Shown: positions 16,153-26,517 of the stretch, piece by piece | Layout of the letters: every line of letters begins with the position of its first letter | How positions within the stretch are numbered: position 1 is the stretch's first letter | NCBI GenBank assembly: GCA_026710105.1 | Contig: JAPORR010000106.1 | Span: 1-39,934 of the forward strand | Source: Alphaproteobacteria bacterium | Lineage (GTDB): Bacteria; Pseudomonadota; Alphaproteobacteria; Bin95 | DNA: 39,934 bases | Direction of reading: 5' to 3' | Notes under the pieces: generated by a model | The model's input: the letters and a program-made list of their open reading frames with translations, nothing else | Told to the model about the DNA's origin: nothing | The model's database searches: none | Program-made: the position numbers and the translations under genes

Positions 16153-17403
16153 ATGACGGGCAGCGCATCCTGGTATCCTGTCATTCGGGCGGCGGCGGCT
16201 TTCCTTATCATGGTCGTCGGCACGGCCGGCATGTTCGCCGGCACGGTCGCTCTCAAACCGATGCAGGAAGCATTCGATATTTCGCGGGGCGCGGCGACGC
16301 TCCCTTATATGGCGTTCATGGTCGGGTTCGGCCTCGGCAGCTTCTGGATGGGCCGGGTCGCCGACCGGCTGGGCGCCATGCGCATCACTGTCGCCGGCGG
16401 CCTGACCCTCGGCCTTGGCTTCTGGATCGCCGGGCACGCCGACGAGCCCTGGCAGGCGATTCTCGCCCACGGGCTACCGATCGGCCTGATGGGCGCTTCG
16501 ACCACCATGGCGCCAATGGTTGCGGATGTGTCGCTTTGGTTCGAGCGGCGGCGGGGCCTTGCGGTCGCCGTAGTCATTAGCGGAGCCTATGTGTCCGGCA
16601 TGGTCTGGCCACCGGTGCTGGAAGCGCTGACGGACGCCTATGGCTGGCGCGATATGTATCTCGCTCTGGGCGCGCTGACCTTCCTCGCACTGCCACTACT
16701 GGCGCTCGTGCTGCGCCGTCCGGCACCCCGTACCGTGCTGACGGGGCCGCTGGAGGCGGCCGGATCGGCCCGACCGCTCGGGATGCGGGCACCGGTACTG
16801 CAAGCGCTGCTCTGCTGCGCGGGGCTTGGCTGCTGCATCGCGATGGCCGCGCCGCAGGTGCATGCGGTCGCCATGGCAGACGATATCGGCCTCCGGCCGG
16901 CTGATGGCGCGTTGATGTTATCGCTGATGTACGGCTTCGGCATTGTGAGCCGGCTCGGCTCCGGCTGGATATCGGACCGCATCGGTGGATTGCGCACGCT
17001 CACCCTCGGCTCGGCCGGGCAGGCGGTGGCACTGCTGTTGTTCCTGCCGGCAGACGGGCGCCTCACGCTTCTGGTCGTCGCCGCACTGTTCGGCCTCTCG
17101 CAGGGCGGTATCGTGCCGTCCTATGCCATCATCATCCGAGAGTATTTCCCGGCTCGGCAGGCGGGCGGGCGCATCGGCATGGCGCTGCTGTTCACCATGC
17201 TCGGGATGGCCATTGGCGCCTGGCTCGCCGGTGCGATCCACGATCTTACCGGCAGCTACCGGGTCGCCTTTGCCGGCGCGGTGGCGGTCAATATCGGCCA
17301 TCTGGGGCTCGCCGCATTCCTGCTGCAGCGGGCGGCGGCCCAGCGCAGAATGCAGGCCCGGTCGTTCGATGTCGAACGCTGTTCCTCGGGTGATCTCCGG
17401 TGA
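16153..17403 (+). CDS. MFS transporter
   Basis: 416 residues with about twelve hydrophobic segments. The first is AAAAFLIMVVGTAGMFAGTV. The MFS loop 2-3 motif is GRVADRLGAMR. A later GSGWISDRIGGLRTL is its duplicate in the second half. Start ATG 16153 is chosen; the frame is open to 15961, but that stretch overlaps the oxidoreductase gene. The family resembles oxalate/monocarboxylate-type MFS proteins in length. Substrate is unknown; the neighbour suggests an amine or organic acid. Confidence 0.88.
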   Translation: MTGSASWYPVIRAAAAFLIMVVGTAGMFAGTVALKPMQEAFDISRGAATLPYMAFMVGFGLGSFWMGRVADRLGAMRITVAGGLTLGLGFWIAGHADEPWQAILAHGLPIGLMGASTTMAPMVADVSLWFERRRGLAVAVVISGAYVSGMVWPPVLEALTDAYGWRDMYLALGALTFLALPLLALVLRRPAPRTVLTGPLEAAGSARPLGMRAPVLQALLCCAGLGCCIAMAAPQVHAVAMADDIGLRPADGALMLSLMYGFGIVSRLGSGWISDRIGGLRTLTLGSAGQAVALLLFLPADGRLTLLVVAALFGLSQGGIVPSYAIIIREYFPARQAGGRIGMALLFTMLGMAIGAWLAGAIHDLTGSYRVAFAGAVAVNIGHLGLAAFLLQRAAAQRRMQARSFDVERCSSGDLR

Positions 17404-17888
17404 GCGGTGGCCCGAGCCCGGTCGGGCGCCAGCGCATTCGCGACGCCATCATGCGTGGTCCCTATGGCGTTCATCTCGGCATGCAGCTGGCCACGCTGGA
17501 AGCCGACCACGCCGTTGTCCAGCTACCCTGGCAGCCCCAACTCGGCAATGGCGCGGGTATCGTTCACGGTGGCGCTATAGCCTCGCTGATCGACACAGCG
17601 GCGACGGCAGCCGCCTGGACGAGCCCGTCCGTGGTCGAGGCCACTAGGGGCGCCACGGTCGGCTTCTCCGTCAACTACCTATCGCCTGGGCTGGAGGGCT
17701 GCTGTCTCAGCGCGGACGCTACCGTACTGCGCCGGGGAGGCTCGCTCACAGTCGTAGACGTGCTGGTGACGGACGATGACGGCCACAAGATCGCCCGTGC
17801 CGTCGTCACCTACAAGCTCGGTGGCGGCGGGGTGTCCGGCACAAGGTTCGATGGGAGCACTGTAGGGCGGGATACGGAACGGCGTTGA
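17400..17888 (+). CDS. PaaI-family hotdog thioesterase
   Basis: 162 residues. The hotdog signature GNGAGIVHGGAIASLIDTAA contains the conserved H-G-G and D. TVGFSVNYLSPGLEG and the strand VVDVLVTDDDGHKIARAVVT follow. The GTG start at 17400 overlaps the MFS stop as GTGA. It is predicted to hydrolyse an acyl-CoA, perhaps a product of the neighbouring oxidoreductase pathway. The last 20 or so residues are irregular. Confidence 0.88.
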   Translation: MSGGPSPVGRQRIRDAIMRGPYGVHLGMQLATLEADHAVVQLPWQPQLGNGAGIVHGGAIASLIDTAATAAAWTSPSVVEATRGATVGFSVNYLSPGLEGCCLSADATVLRRGGSLTVVDVLVTDDDGHKIARAVVTYKLGGGGVSGTRFDGSTVGRDTERR

Positions 17889-17913
17889 CGACCCGTCGGC
17901 ATATGACTAGGTT
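17885..17913 (+). promoter_or_regulatory. Possible sigma-70 promoter for the ffh operon
   Basis: TTGACG (17885-17890) and TAGGTT (17908-17913) are spaced by 17 bases, about 130 bases before the ffh start. The -35 is a good match; the -10 is weak. It overlaps the thioesterase stop. No other candidate in this gap is better. Confidence 0.3.
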
Positions 17914-18041
17914 ACGCGCCGTTTCGCCATAGCGTAGTGCGCCTTGCCTCCGAGGAGGCTCGCCGGTCCGCGAGTGTTCGCGCACCGGCGCGTTCGGCGC
18001 TGGGCGGTTTGGTGCTGAACGTGCGGGAGAACGAAGCGGGC

Positions 18042-19397
18042 ATGTTCGAAGGACTGACGGAGCGGCTTGGGGATGTCTTCGGCCGCCTGACCCGGCGCGG
18101 CTCGCTCTCCGCCGGCGATGTTGAAGCGGCGCTGCGCGAGGTGCGTGTGGCGCTGTTGGAGGCGGATGCGGCACTGCCGGCGGTGCGCGCGCTACTCGAC
18201 GCCGTGAAGGAACAGGCCGTCGGCCGCGAAGTGCTGCAGGCCGTTACACCCGGCCAACAGGTCGTCAAGATCGTGCATGACCGGCTGGTGGAGATGCTGG
18301 GTGGGGAGGCCGAGGAGCTCCATCTCAACGGCAATCCGCCGCTCTCCATGCTGATGCTGGGCCTCCAGGGGTCGGGTAAGACAACGACGACCGCCAAACT
18401 CGCCCGGCGCCTACGCGACCGCGACGGCAAGAAGGTGCTCATGGCGTCGGTGGATGTCTATCGCCCCGCGGCCCAGCAGCAGCTCGCGTTGCTCGGCAAC
18501 CAAGTGGAGATCGACACGCTGCCCGTCGTGTTCGGCGAACGGCCGCTCGCCATCGCGCGGCGTGCTATGCGCATCGCCGCACGCGAGGGCTATGATGTCG
18601 TCTTCATCGACACCGCCGGGCGGCTCGCCATCGACCAAGAGATGATGGAGGAAGTCGTCGCGTTGCGCGACCTGGTGAAGCCGGTCGAAGCACTGCTGGT
18701 CGCCGATGCGATGACCGGCCAGGACGCCGTGAACACCGCGCAGGCCTTCAACGAGGAGGTCGGCGTCACCGGAATCGTGCTGACCCGGATCGACGGCGAT
18801 GCGCGCGGCGGCGCGGCACTCTCCATGCGCCATGTCACCGGGCGGCCGATCAAATTCGTCGGCACTGGCGAACAACTCGATCGCATCGAGGCCTTCCACC
18901 CGGACCGGATTGCGTCCCGTATTCTCGGCATGGGCGATGTTGTCGGCCTTGTGGAGCGCGCCACCGAGACCATCGAGCAGGAGGAGGCCGAGAAGCTCGC
19001 CGCCCGCCTCAGCCGCGGTCGCATGGACCTGAACGACCTTCTGACCCAGATCCGGCAGATGAAGAAGATGGGCGGTCTCGGCGGGCTGATGGGCATGTTG
19101 CCCCAGGTCGGGCGCATGAAGGCCGAAATGGCGAAGGCCAAGATCGACGAAGGCTGGCTCGTGCGCCAAGAGGCGATCATCCTCTCAATGACGCCCCGCG
19201 AACGTACCCGCCCGGAGATCGTCAAGGCATCGCGCAAGCGGCGCATCGCCACCGGGGCCGGCGCCTCGGTGCAGGAAGTGAATCGGATGCTCAAGCAATT
19301 CCAGCAGATGCAGACGATGATGAAGCGCGTCGGCAAGCTGGAGAAACGTGGCGGTCTGGCGGGCCGGGGGCTAGACGCCCTGCTGGCCCGCCGCTGA
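18042..19397 (+). CDS. ffh: Signal recognition particle protein Ffh
   Basis: 451 residues, the usual length. The N domain is [20 protein letters not shown] onward. The G domain has [15 protein letters not shown] (G1), [20 protein letters not shown] (G3) and [13 protein letters not shown]. The methionine-rich M domain follows, with [16 protein letters not shown] and [14 protein letters not shown]. It binds 4.5S RNA and signal sequences of nascent inner-membrane proteins and docks with FtsY. ATG 18042 is the correct start; the frame is open back to 17937. It heads the ffh-rpsP-rimM-trmD-rplS block. Confidence 0.98.
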   Translation: MFEGLTERLGDVFGRLTRRGSLSAGDVEAALREVRVALLEADAALPAVRALLDAVKEQAVGREVLQAVTPGQQVVKIVHDRLVEMLGGEAEELHLNGNPPLSMLMLGLQGSGKTTTTAKLARRLRDRDGKKVLMASVDVYRPAAQQQLALLGNQVEIDTLPVVFGERPLAIARRAMRIAAREGYDVVFIDTAGRLAIDQEMMEEVVALRDLVKPVEALLVADAMTGQDAVNTAQAFNEEVGVTGIVLTRIDGDARGGAALSMRHVTGRPIKFVGTGEQLDRIEAFHPDRIASRILGMGDVVGLVERATETIEQEEAEKLAARLSRGRMDLNDLLTQIRQMKKMGGLGGLMGMLPQVGRMKAEMAKAKIDEGWLVRQEAIILSMTPRERTRPEIVKASRKRRIATGAGASVQEVNRMLKQFQQMQTMMKRVGKLEKRGGLAGRGLDALLARR

Positions 19398-19435
19398 TCC
19401 GGACACCCCCTCTCTCCCACCTATATGGAAAACTC

Positions 19436-19783
19436 ATGGCACTCAGGATTCGACTCACCCGCGGCGGCGCCAAGCGCCGGCCTTTCTATCGCATCGTCGT
19501 CGCAGAGGGCTCTTCGCCCCGCGACGGGCGTTTCATCGAGATCCTCGGCTTCTACAACCCGATGATGCCGAAGGACCATGAGGACCGGCTGCGCTTAAAA
19601 GAAGAACGCATCCGGCACTGGTTGTCCGTGGGCGCAACGCCTTCGGAGCGCGTCGCCCGCTTCCTAGGCGCGGCCAGCATCATCGCCCCGCCTGAAGCGC
19701 CGCAGCAGACCAAGCAGCATCTGCCCAAGGCCAAGGCACAAGAGCGCATTAAGGCCAAGGCCGAAGCCGCCGCAGCGGAATAA
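19436..19783 (+). CDS. rpsP: 30S ribosomal protein S16
   Basis: 115 residues. [20 protein letters not shown] and [20 protein letters not shown] are unmistakable S16. The C-terminal extension is alanine- and lysine-rich ([18 protein letters not shown]), common in alphaproteobacteria. It lies 38 bases after ffh and 1 base before rimM, in the classic operon order. Confidence 0.98.
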   Translation: MALRIRLTRGGAKRRPFYRIVVAEGSSPRDGRFIEILGFYNPMMPKDHEDRLRLKEERIRHWLSVGATPSERVARFLGAASIIAPPEAPQQTKQHLPKAKAQERIKAKAEAAAAE

Positions 19784-19784
19784 C

Positions 19785-20309
19785 ATGGGACCGGACGCCT
19801 GGCGGATGGATACATCCCGTCTTTGTCTCGGCGTCATAGCCGGGGCACATGGGCTGCAAGGCGTGGTCAAGATCAAGACCTTCACCGCCCTGCCGGAAGC
19901 GATTGTAGATTACGGCACGCTTGAGGACGCCGTCGGCAACCGGCGCTTCGTGCTCAGGCTAGTGAGAGTCGAGAAGGACATGGCACTGGCACGGATCGAG
20001 GGCGTAGCGGACAGGAACGCGGCCGAGGCACTCAAAGGTGTCGCGCTTTTCCTCAACCGTGCTGCACTGCCCCCAGCTGATGAGGAGGAGTTCTACCATG
20101 CGGACCTTGTCGGCCTTGTCGCGGTCGATACGACGGGGGTACGGCTCGGCACGGTGCGCGCACTGCATGATTTCGGGGCTGGCGATCTGCTCGAAGTGCT
20201 ACCGGACGAGGGCGGCCAGCCGCGCGTCTTCCCCTTCACGCGCGAGGTCGTGCCGGCTATCGACCTCGCCGCGCGCATCGTGACCATTGACCCGCCGGAG
20301 GGGCTGTGA
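19785..20309 (+). CDS. rimM: 16S rRNA maturation factor RimM
   Basis: 174 residues. [20 protein letters not shown] is the N-terminal RimM domain, and [20 protein letters not shown] with [20 protein letters not shown] forms the C-terminal PRC-barrel. It assists assembly of the 30S head together with S19. ATG 19785 starts one base after rpsP; ATG 19806, just upstream of the conserved part and preceded by GGCGG, is a possible alternative. It overlaps trmD by GTGA. Confidence 0.97.
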   Translation: MGPDAWRMDTSRLCLGVIAGAHGLQGVVKIKTFTALPEAIVDYGTLEDAVGNRRFVLRLVRVEKDMALARIEGVADRNAAEALKGVALFLNRAALPPADEEEFYHADLVGLVAVDTTGVRLGTVRALHDFGAGDLLEVLPDEGGQPRVFPFTREVVPAIDLAARIVTIDPPEGL

Positions 20310-21010
20310 CCTGGTCTACGACAGTGCTGACGCTCTTCCCGGCGATGTTTCCAGGGCCGCTTGGCCACTCGCTTGCCGGGCGGGCGCTTGAAACTGGCCT
20401 CTGGCAGCTTAAGACGGTAGACATTCGCGCCTTTGCGCGCGATAAGCACGCCTCTGTGGACGACATGCCGTTCGGCGGCGGCACCGGCATGGTGATGCGG
20501 GCGGATGTGGTATCTGACGCGATCCATGCCGTTTGGGACCGGCGGGGGCCACTGATTCATCTCTCGCCGCGAGGCCAGCCGCTCACGCAGCGCCGGGCAG
20601 CAGCGTTGGCCGGGGGGGCGGGACCGACCCTGCTCTGCGGGCGTTACGAGGGGATCGACCAGCGCCTCCTTGACGCTTGGGCGCCGGAAGAGGTCAGCCT
20701 CGGCGACTTCGTGTTGTCCGGTGGCGAGCCGGCGGCCCTCGCCCTGCTGGACGCCTGCGTGCGGCTGCTGCCGGGCGTTGCGGGCAAGGCGGAGTCTGTC
20801 CAAGAGGAGAGTTTTCGAGGCGGGTTGCTGGAATACCCGCACTATACACGCCCGGCCGTCTGGGCCGGGCGCGCGGCCCCGGAAGTCCTGCTTTCGGGCC
20901 ATCACTGCAACATCCGCGCCTGGCGGCAGGCGCGGGCCGAAGACATAACGCGGACGCAGCGGCCAGACCTCTGGGCGCGCCGGGCGAAAAACGGGGATTT
21001 GGGCCGATGA
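20306..21010 (+). CDS. trmD: tRNA (guanine-37-N1)-methyltransferase
   Basis: 234 residues from GTG 20306. It is a SPOUT methyltransferase with [50 protein letters not shown] and [14 protein letters not shown], the trefoil-knot SAM site. It methylates G37 next to the anticodon to prevent +1 frameshifting, notably in tRNAs such as tRNA-Pro(GGG), which is also encoded in this window. Its stop overlaps the rplS start (ATGA). Confidence 0.97.
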   Translation: MTWSTTVLTLFPAMFPGPLGHSLAGRALETGLWQLKTVDIRAFARDKHASVDDMPFGGGTGMVMRADVVSDAIHAVWDRRGPLIHLSPRGQPLTQRRAAALAGGAGPTLLCGRYEGIDQRLLDAWAPEEVSLGDFVLSGGEPAALALLDACVRLLPGVAGKAESVQEESFRGGLLEYPHYTRPAVWAGRAAPEVLLSGHHCNIRAWRQARAEDITRTQRPDLWARRAKNGDLGR

Positions 21011-21417
21011 ACATTATCGAGACGCTGGAGCGCGAACAGATCGCGCGGCTTACCGAGAGCCGCGAGGTTCCGGACTTCCGCTCGGGCGACACCGTGCGGG
21101 TGAATTACAAGGTGGTCGAGGGCACCCGCGAACGTATTCAGGCCTATGAGGGCGTGGTGATCGCGCGCCGTGGCGGCTCGAACCTGAACGCTTCCTTTAT
21201 CGTGCGCAAGATTTCCTCCGGCGAGGGGGTTGAGCGCATCTTCCCGCTCTACTCACCGAACATCGCCGGTATCGAGGTGATCCGGCGTGGGCGCGTGCGC
21301 CGAGCGAAGCTCTACTATCTGCGTGAACGGCGCGGGCGCTCGGCGCGCATTCCCGAGCGCACTCGAGGCGTGGCGCGGAAGACGAAACGAGAAGACAGGG
21401 CCGATGGCAATGAGTGA
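21007..21417 (+). CDS. rplS: 50S ribosomal protein L19
   Basis: 136 residues from ATG 21007. [20 protein letters not shown], then [40 protein letters not shown] and [18 protein letters not shown] are diagnostic. The C-terminal tail beyond [15 protein letters not shown] is basic. It overlaps leuC by 14 bases. Confidence 0.98.
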   Translation: MNIIETLEREQIARLTESREVPDFRSGDTVRVNYKVVEGTRERIQAYEGVVIARRGGSNLNASFIVRKISSGEGVERIFPLYSPNIAGIEVIRRGRVRRAKLYYLRERRGRSARIPERTRGVARKTKREDRADGNE

Positions 21418-22822
21418 ACCGCGCACCCTCTTCGACAAGATCTGGGCGAGCCATCTGGTCGACACCCAGGAAGACGGCACTTGCCTGATCTATATTGATC
21501 GGCACTTAGTGCATGAGGTCACGAGCCCACAGGCTTTCGCCGGACTGCGGGCCACCGGGCGCGGCGTGCGCCGACCGGACGCCACCATCGCCGTCGCTGA
21601 CCACAATATCCCGACCGTGCCGGGTGCCCGGCACGGGGTCATCGAGAACGAGGAATCGCGCATCCAGGTCGAGACGCTGGAACGCAATATCGCCGAGTTC
21701 GGCGTGCCTTACTACCCGATAGAGGATGTCCGTCAGGGCATCGTGCATATCATCGGTCCGGAGCAGGGCATGACCCAGCCCGGCACTACGGTGGTCTGCG
21801 GGGACAGCCACACCTCGACCCACGGCGCGTTCGGCGCGCTCGCCTTCGGTATCGGTACCTCCGAGGTCGAGCATGTGCTGGCGACACAGACTCTGATCCA
21901 GCGCCCCGCGCGCAACATGCAGGTGGATATCGAAGGCGCGTTACCGCCCGGCTGCACTGCCAAAGACCTGATCCTCGCCATCATCGGCCGCATCGGCACC
22001 GCCGGCGGCACCGGCCATGTCATCGAATATACCGGCCAGGCGATCCGCGACCTTTCCATGGAAGGGCGGATGACGGTCTGCAATATGTCCATTGAAGCAG
22101 GCGCCCGCGCCGGGCTGATCGCGCCAGATGATATCACTTTCGGCTATCTCAAGGGTCGCCCACACGCGCCCAAGGGCGCGGCCTGGGACGCCGCCGTCGC
22201 GGTCTGGAAGCGCCTGCCTTCCGATCCGGGCGCGGTTTACGACAAGGTCGTACGCATCCCGGCCGGCGAGATCGCGCCCTATGTCACCTGGGGCACGAGC
22301 CCGCAGGACGCACTGCCGATCACGGCCAGCGTGCCGAATCCGGCCGATATCGAAGATGACGACCGGCGCCGAGCGGTGCAGCGTTCCATCGAATATATGG
22401 GCCTCAGCGCCGGTCAGCCGCTACAGGCGATCGCCATTGACACGGTGTTCATCGGCTCCTGCACCAATGGGCGTATCGAGGACATCCGCGCCGCGGCAGC
22501 GGTGGCTGAGGGACGTAGGGTGGCCAATGGCGTGCGCGCGCTTGTCGTACCGGGCTCTGGTCTGGTCAAAGAACAGGCGGAGGAGGAAGGGCTCGACCGC
22601 ATCCTGGTCGAAGCCGGCTTCGAATGGCGTGATCCGGGTTGCTCCATGTGCCTGGCGATGAACGACGACCGGCTTGCCCCCGGTGAGCGCAGTGCTTCCA
22701 CGTCGAACCGCAATTTCGAGGGCCGGCAAGGCCCGGGTGGGCGCACGCATCTGGTGAGCCCCGCCATGGCCGCCGCCGCCGCCGTTACAGGCCGCCTTGC
22801 CGACCTGCGCGACCTGGACTGA
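21404..22822 (+). CDS. leuC: 3-isopropylmalate dehydratase large subunit
   Basis: 472 residues. It isomerises 2- to 3-isopropylmalate in leucine synthesis with LeuD. The 4Fe-4S cysteines are in [12 protein letters not shown]-adjacent VVCGDSH, in [12 protein letters not shown] and in [18 protein letters not shown]-like [12 protein letters not shown] is the N-terminus. ATG 21404 overlaps the end of rplS by 14 bases; ATG 21410 is an alternative. Placing leuC in the ribosomal-protein operon is common in Rhodospirillales and Rhizobiales. Confidence 0.97.
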   Translation: MAMSEPRTLFDKIWASHLVDTQEDGTCLIYIDRHLVHEVTSPQAFAGLRATGRGVRRPDATIAVADHNIPTVPGARHGVIENEESRIQVETLERNIAEFGVPYYPIEDVRQGIVHIIGPEQGMTQPGTTVVCGDSHTSTHGAFGALAFGIGTSEVEHVLATQTLIQRPARNMQVDIEGALPPGCTAKDLILAIIGRIGTAGGTGHVIEYTGQAIRDLSMEGRMTVCNMSIEAGARAGLIAPDDITFGYLKGRPHAPKGAAWDAAVAVWKRLPSDPGAVYDKVVRIPAGEIAPYVTWGTSPQDALPITASVPNPADIEDDDRRRAVQRSIEYMGLSAGQPLQAIAIDTVFIGSCTNGRIEDIRAAAAVAEGRRVANGVRALVVPGSGLVKEQAEEEGLDRILVEAGFEWRDPGCSMCLAMNDDRLAPGERSASTSNRNFEGRQGPGGRTHLVSPAMAAAAAVTGRLADLRDLD

Positions 22823-22836
22823 GAGGGGATGAACCC

Positions 22837-23451
22837 ATGCGCAAATTCGAGACTGTGACGAGTGTTGGCGCGCCGCTGCCAGAGATCAATATCGATACAG
22901 ACAAGATCATCCCTGCACGCTTCCTCAGAACCATTGAACGCAAGGGCCTTGGCCGGCATCTGTTCAATGACATGCGCTACGACTCCGAGGGCAATGAGAA
23001 CCCGGATTTCGTGCTCAACCGCCCGGCCTGGCGCAGTGTCGGCATCCTTGTGGTAGGCGACAATTTCGGCTGCGGGTCGTCCCGCGAACACGCCCCCTGG
23101 GCGTTGGCGGACTATGGCGTGCGCGCCATTCTCGGCACCGATTTTGCCGATATCTTCTACAATAACAGCTTCAAGAATGGCCTGTTGCCGATCAAACTTC
23201 CGGCGGCGGACCGGGACAAGCTGATGGAAGATGCCGAGCGGGGCGAGAACGCGCGCATCACGGTCGATCTCGAAAACCAGATCATCACCCGCCCGGACGG
23301 CGAGGAGATCACCTTCGAAATAGACCCCTTCCGTAAGCACTGTCTATTGAACGGCCTCGACGACATCGGCATGACCATGGAGCGCGTGGCAAGTATCGAC
23401 AGCTTCGAAGCCGCCGACCGCATCGCACGCCCCTGGCTCTATGCGGAGTAG
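22837..23451 (+). CDS. leuD: 3-isopropylmalate dehydratase small subunit
   Basis: 204 residues. Motifs are [20 protein letters not shown], the swivelling-domain loop [36 protein letters not shown] and the C-terminal [14 protein letters not shown]. It is 14 bases after leuC, preceded by GAGGGG. leuB, often next, is absent: the following gene is on the opposite strand. Confidence 0.97.
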   Translation: MRKFETVTSVGAPLPEINIDTDKIIPARFLRTIERKGLGRHLFNDMRYDSEGNENPDFVLNRPAWRSVGILVVGDNFGCGSSREHAPWALADYGVRAILGTDFADIFYNNSFKNGLLPIKLPAADRDKLMEDAERGENARITVDLENQIITRPDGEEITFEIDPFRKHCLLNGLDDIGMTMERVASIDSFEAADRIARPWLYAE

Positions 23452-23584
23452 CACACGGGCCGATTTTGACCTGCCGACTGATCGATACCGGGGGTTTGGG
23501 AGCCAGTTTGGGTTTGGACTCCATCCGGCAAGGCGCATCTCCCCCGACTCCGCCAGCCTCCTAATTGGCACTCTATATCCTCCT

Positions 23585-24751
23585 TTATACGCCCTCTAGG
23601 TCGAGCGGAAGACCGGTGTAATTTTCGGCAAGCATGCGCTGCGCGGCGTGGGAGTCGAGCACATAATCCAACTCCGCCCCCTGCAAGCGCTGCTCGAATT
23701 CGTCATGCGCCGGATCCCGGTGCAGAAGGCGCGTCATCCACATGGAGAAGCGCTGCACCTTCCAGACGCGCGCGAGGCAGGTTTCCGAATAAGCGTCCAG
23801 ACCTGCCTCGTCGCCATCGCGGTAGTAACGCGCAAGCGCGCGGGCGAGCACCACGACATCAGCGAAGGCGAGGTTCATGCCTTTCGCACCCGTTGGCGGC
23901 ACGATATGGGCGGCGTCGCCGGCGAGGAACAGGCGGCCGTAGCGCATCGGCTCGGCCACGAAGGCACGCATTGGCGTTACGGATTTGAGCAATAGCGGCC
24001 CGCGGTTGAGACGCACGCCAAGGCGCCGGTCGAGCTCGTCCCAAAGCATCTCAGCCGGCCAGTTTTCCGGGTCCTCACCCGCCCGGCATTGCACATAGGC
24101 GCGCGTGAGCGCCGGCGAGCGCATGCTGAAGAGCGCAAAGCCAGCCTCGTGCCGGGCATAGATCAGCTCGTCCTGGAAAGGCGGCGCTTCGGCGAGCAGG
24201 CCGAGCCAAGCATAGGAAAACTCCCGGTGGAACAATGTCAGCGCCGATGGCGGGATCGAGGCGCGCGAGACGCCGTGATAGCCGTCGCAGCCGACGATGA
24301 AATCACAGGCAAGCGTGCCACCCGGCCAGACGAGGCGCGGTTCGGGACCCTCAATGTCTTCCAGCCGTACGCCTTCCATCTCGAAGCGCACATCGCCGCC
24401 TGCGCCCAGCCGCGCGGTCGCCAGATCCTTCACCACTTCATGCTGAGCATAGACGGTAACGCCCCTGCCGCCGGTCATCTCTGTAAAATCGATATGGTGC
24501 CGTTGGCCTCCAGATGAAATCTCAATGCCGCGATGCCGGAGCGCCAGCGCCGCCATTCGTGTGCCAAGACCCGTGCGTTCGAGCAGGTCCACGCTGCCAT
24601 GCTCCAGTAGCCCGGCGCGCACCCGTGCCTCAATCCAGCTGCGCGAGCGGCGCTCAAGCACTGTGCTGTCGATGCCGGCGCGGGCGAGCAGGTGCGAGAG
24701 CATCAGCCCGGCGGGACCGGCGCCGACGATGCCGATCTGCGTGCGTTTCAC
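23585..24751 (-). CDS. pobA: 4-hydroxybenzoate 3-monooxygenase
   Basis: 388 residues, close to the usual 390 or so. It is an FAD aromatic hydroxylase converting 4-hydroxybenzoate to protocatechuate with NAD(P)H. FAD motif QIGIVGAGPAGLMLSHLLAR is followed by LERRSRSWIEARVRAGLLEH, FIVGCDGYHGVSRASIP (the DG motif) and GDAAHIVPPTGAKGMNLAFA (second FAD motif). GTG 24751 is the natural start, 6 bases after the MFS stop; the frame is open to 24979, inside the MFS gene. No PobR-type regulator is adjacent. It forms a unit with the MFS gene upstream. Confidence 0.95.
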   Translation of the reverse strand: MKRTQIGIVGAGPAGLMLSHLLARAGIDSTVLERRSRSWIEARVRAGLLEHGSVDLLERTGLGTRMAALALRHRGIEISSGGQRHHIDFTEMTGGRGVTVYAQHEVVKDLATARLGAGGDVRFEMEGVRLEDIEGPEPRLVWPGGTLACDFIVGCDGYHGVSRASIPPSALTLFHREFSYAWLGLLAEAPPFQDELIYARHEAGFALFSMRSPALTRAYVQCRAGEDPENWPAEMLWDELDRRLGVRLNRGPLLLKSVTPMRAFVAEPMRYGRLFLAGDAAHIVPPTGAKGMNLAFADVVVLARALARYYRDGDEAGLDAYSETCLARVWKVQRFSMWMTRLLHRDPAHDEFEQRLQGAELDYVLDSHAAQRMLAENYTGLPLDLEGV

Positions 24752-24756
24752 GGCGG

Positions 24757-26007
24757 CTAGTCGCCAGGCGCCGCCCGAACGCTTGCGCCGGCATCTGCTC
24801 TCGCCTCGGTCGGCAACTTCATGGCCGCCACCACCACCACCACGGCAACTGCTGCCAGCGCATAGAACAGCAGCGCGAAATCGCCAGTATAGTCGAAGCC
24901 GAGCCCCAATAGGGGCAGTGCCACAACGCCGCTGCCGAGCGAGAGTGCGAACCGGATGCCGTAGGCGGTCGAAAGCCACTGTTCCGGCATGTAACGCGCG
25001 AACAGTAGGTCCGAAATCGGCTGGTTGCCGACGACGATCGCCGTGGCGAGCGTGAATACCGCGACCATTGGCATGTCATAGGCGAAGGCAGCGGCGGCCA
25101 GCGCCGGCGGCAGGCCAGCATAAACAGCGATGAAGAGCCGGCGCAGCGGGAATCGGTCAGCCAGCTCACCGCCGATCAATTGCGCCAGCCCGCTGACCAC
25201 GAGGATGCCGGAGGCTGTCGCCGATAAAAGGAAGATGTCGTCGCCGAAGGTAGAGACGCGATGGTTGACGATTTTCGGCACGCCGTTGGTCAGCGCCTGG
25301 AAGATCAGTCCCGTGGCGACGGTGATAATGCCAAGAATCGCCATGGCGCGCAGGAAATCCCGCCGCTCCACTTGCGGACGCGCCCGCCAAGTCTGCATGA
25401 ACGCCGCACCGCCTGCGCCCGGCGTCTTCGCCTTCTGCCGCGCCCGGCGGATCGGCAGGTGTTCCCGGAAGCAGAAATGGAAGGCGATCCCAAGCATAAT
25501 CGACAGCAGCCCCGGCACGATGAACACCGCCCGCCAGCCGCCGACGGCCAGCAGGCCGCTCATGATGACGGGCGTGACCGCCATGCCGGCACTGCCGAAC
25601 ACGCCGTTGATACCGAGCAGCCGCCCACGGCGGTCGCCCGCCCCGCGCACGATCAGCGGAATGCCGACCGGGTGGTAGATCGAGGCGAAGACACCGACCA
25701 GGAAGAGGCCGGCGCCCAGCATGATTGGCCCGTCAGCGAACCCGGTGCATACCGAAGAAATCCCGATACCGATGAAATATACCGTCATCATGCCAGGGCC
25801 GGACCAGCGATCGGCGAGCCAGCCGGCAAGCGGACTCCCGAGCCCGAACATGACCGTCGCCGGCGTGAACAGGAGTGCCAGTTCGCCATAGGTCAACCCC
25901 CAGAAGGGCGCGACCGTGGTGCCGATCACGGCCATGAACAGCAGCATGAAGATGTGGTCGATGCTGTGGCCGACGCAGAGGAAGAGATAGGGTCCGGTCC
26001 GCATCAT
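24757..26007 (-). CDS. MFS transporter adjacent to pobA
   Basis: 416 residues with about twelve membrane segments, for example YLFLCVGHSIDHIFMLLFMA and FALLFYALAAVAVVVVVAAM. The loop motif is GWLADRWSGPGMM. ATG 26007 overlaps the cutA stop (ATGA). The fosmidomycin-resistance-like N-terminus (GHSIDHIF) points to a subgroup of MFS exporters/importers. Position before pobA makes an aromatic acid a plausible substrate, but this is inferred. Confidence 0.87.
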   Translation of the reverse strand: MMRTGPYLFLCVGHSIDHIFMLLFMAVIGTTVAPFWGLTYGELALLFTPATVMFGLGSPLAGWLADRWSGPGMMTVYFIGIGISSVCTGFADGPIMLGAGLFLVGVFASIYHPVGIPLIVRGAGDRRGRLLGINGVFGSAGMAVTPVIMSGLLAVGGWRAVFIVPGLLSIMLGIAFHFCFREHLPIRRARQKAKTPGAGGAAFMQTWRARPQVERRDFLRAMAILGIITVATGLIFQALTNGVPKIVNHRVSTFGDDIFLLSATASGILVVSGLAQLIGGELADRFPLRRLFIAVYAGLPPALAAAAFAYDMPMVAVFTLATAIVVGNQPISDLLFARYMPEQWLSTAYGIRFALSLGSGVVALPLLGLGFDYTGDFALLFYALAAVAVVVVVAAMKLPTEARADAGASVRAAPGD

Positions 26008-26327
26008 GCGTTCTGCGCCTCCTCCTGTACCCAAGACAGAAAGGCGGCGTCGCCGCCAGAAATCGGCACGGCCACCACGCAGGGGGTATCATAGCTATGC
26101 ACCGTACGCACCCGACGCACGGCCGCTTCTACCCGAGACTCCACGGTCTTCGCCACCAGCACAACTTCGTCCTCCTCCTGCACTGCGCCCTGCCAGCGAT
26201 AGACGGAGGTGGCCGCGCCAATCACATTGGCGCAGGCAGCGAGCCGTTCGCCGACCAGCAGGTGCGCAAGCGCAAGCGCTTCCTCGCGATCGCCGGCAGT
26301 CATGTAGAGGAGGCAGGGACGGGACAT
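26004..26327 (-). CDS. cutA: CutA divalent-cation tolerance protein
   Basis: 107 residues from ATG 26327, whose upstream GAAGG is a good site; ATG 26339 is an alternative. The CutA signature is ERLAACANVIGAATSVYRWQ, then EEDEVVLVAKTVESRVEAAV and HSYDTPCVVAVPISGG. CutA proteins form very stable trimers; the copper-tolerance role is doubtful outside E. coli. It lies 53 bases downstream of tRNA-Pro on the same strand, so it could be read from the tRNA promoter. Confidence 0.95.
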   Translation of the reverse strand: MSRPCLLYMTAGDREEALALAHLLVGERLAACANVIGAATSVYRWQGAVQEEDEVVLVAKTVESRVEAAVRRVRTVHSYDTPCVVAVPISGGDAAFLSWVQEEAQNA

Positions 26328-26380
26328 GGACGCCTTCATGTCACGAGATCGCGCCACTTGGCAATGATCGGGCCCGCATC

Positions 26381-26457
26381 TGGTCGGAGCGGCAGGATTC
26401 GAACCTGCGACCTCCACACCCCCAGTGTGATGCGCTACCAGGCTGCGCTACGCTCCG
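26381..26457 (-). tRNA. tRNA-Pro (anticodon GGG)
   Basis: On the minus strand the acceptor stem CGGAGCG pairs with CGCTCCG, followed by discriminator A and an encoded CCA end. The D-loop is AGCCTGGTAG. The anticodon stem TCACA/TGTGG encloses the loop CTGGGGG, with GGG as anticodon, and the T-arm is GCAGGTTCGAATCCTGC. All four arms close, and the length with CCA is 77 nt. Confidence 0.96.
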
Positions 26458-26517
26458 ACCTCACCAGCATACGCGCCCGGCCGCCGCGCGCAAGTCGCAG
26501 GCGGTGTGGCGGGTGGG

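Noticed and set aside
14474-16168. 564-residue open frame on the minus strand
   Set aside because: It is antisense to the FAD oxidoreductase and DUF2064 genes, and its translation is Arg/Ala/Gly-rich without motifs; a product of high GC.
17946-17959. GCCTCCGAGGAGGC palindrome in the ffh leader as an operator
   Set aside because: Loop of 2 bases, no second copy and no known regulator; not distinguishable from chance.
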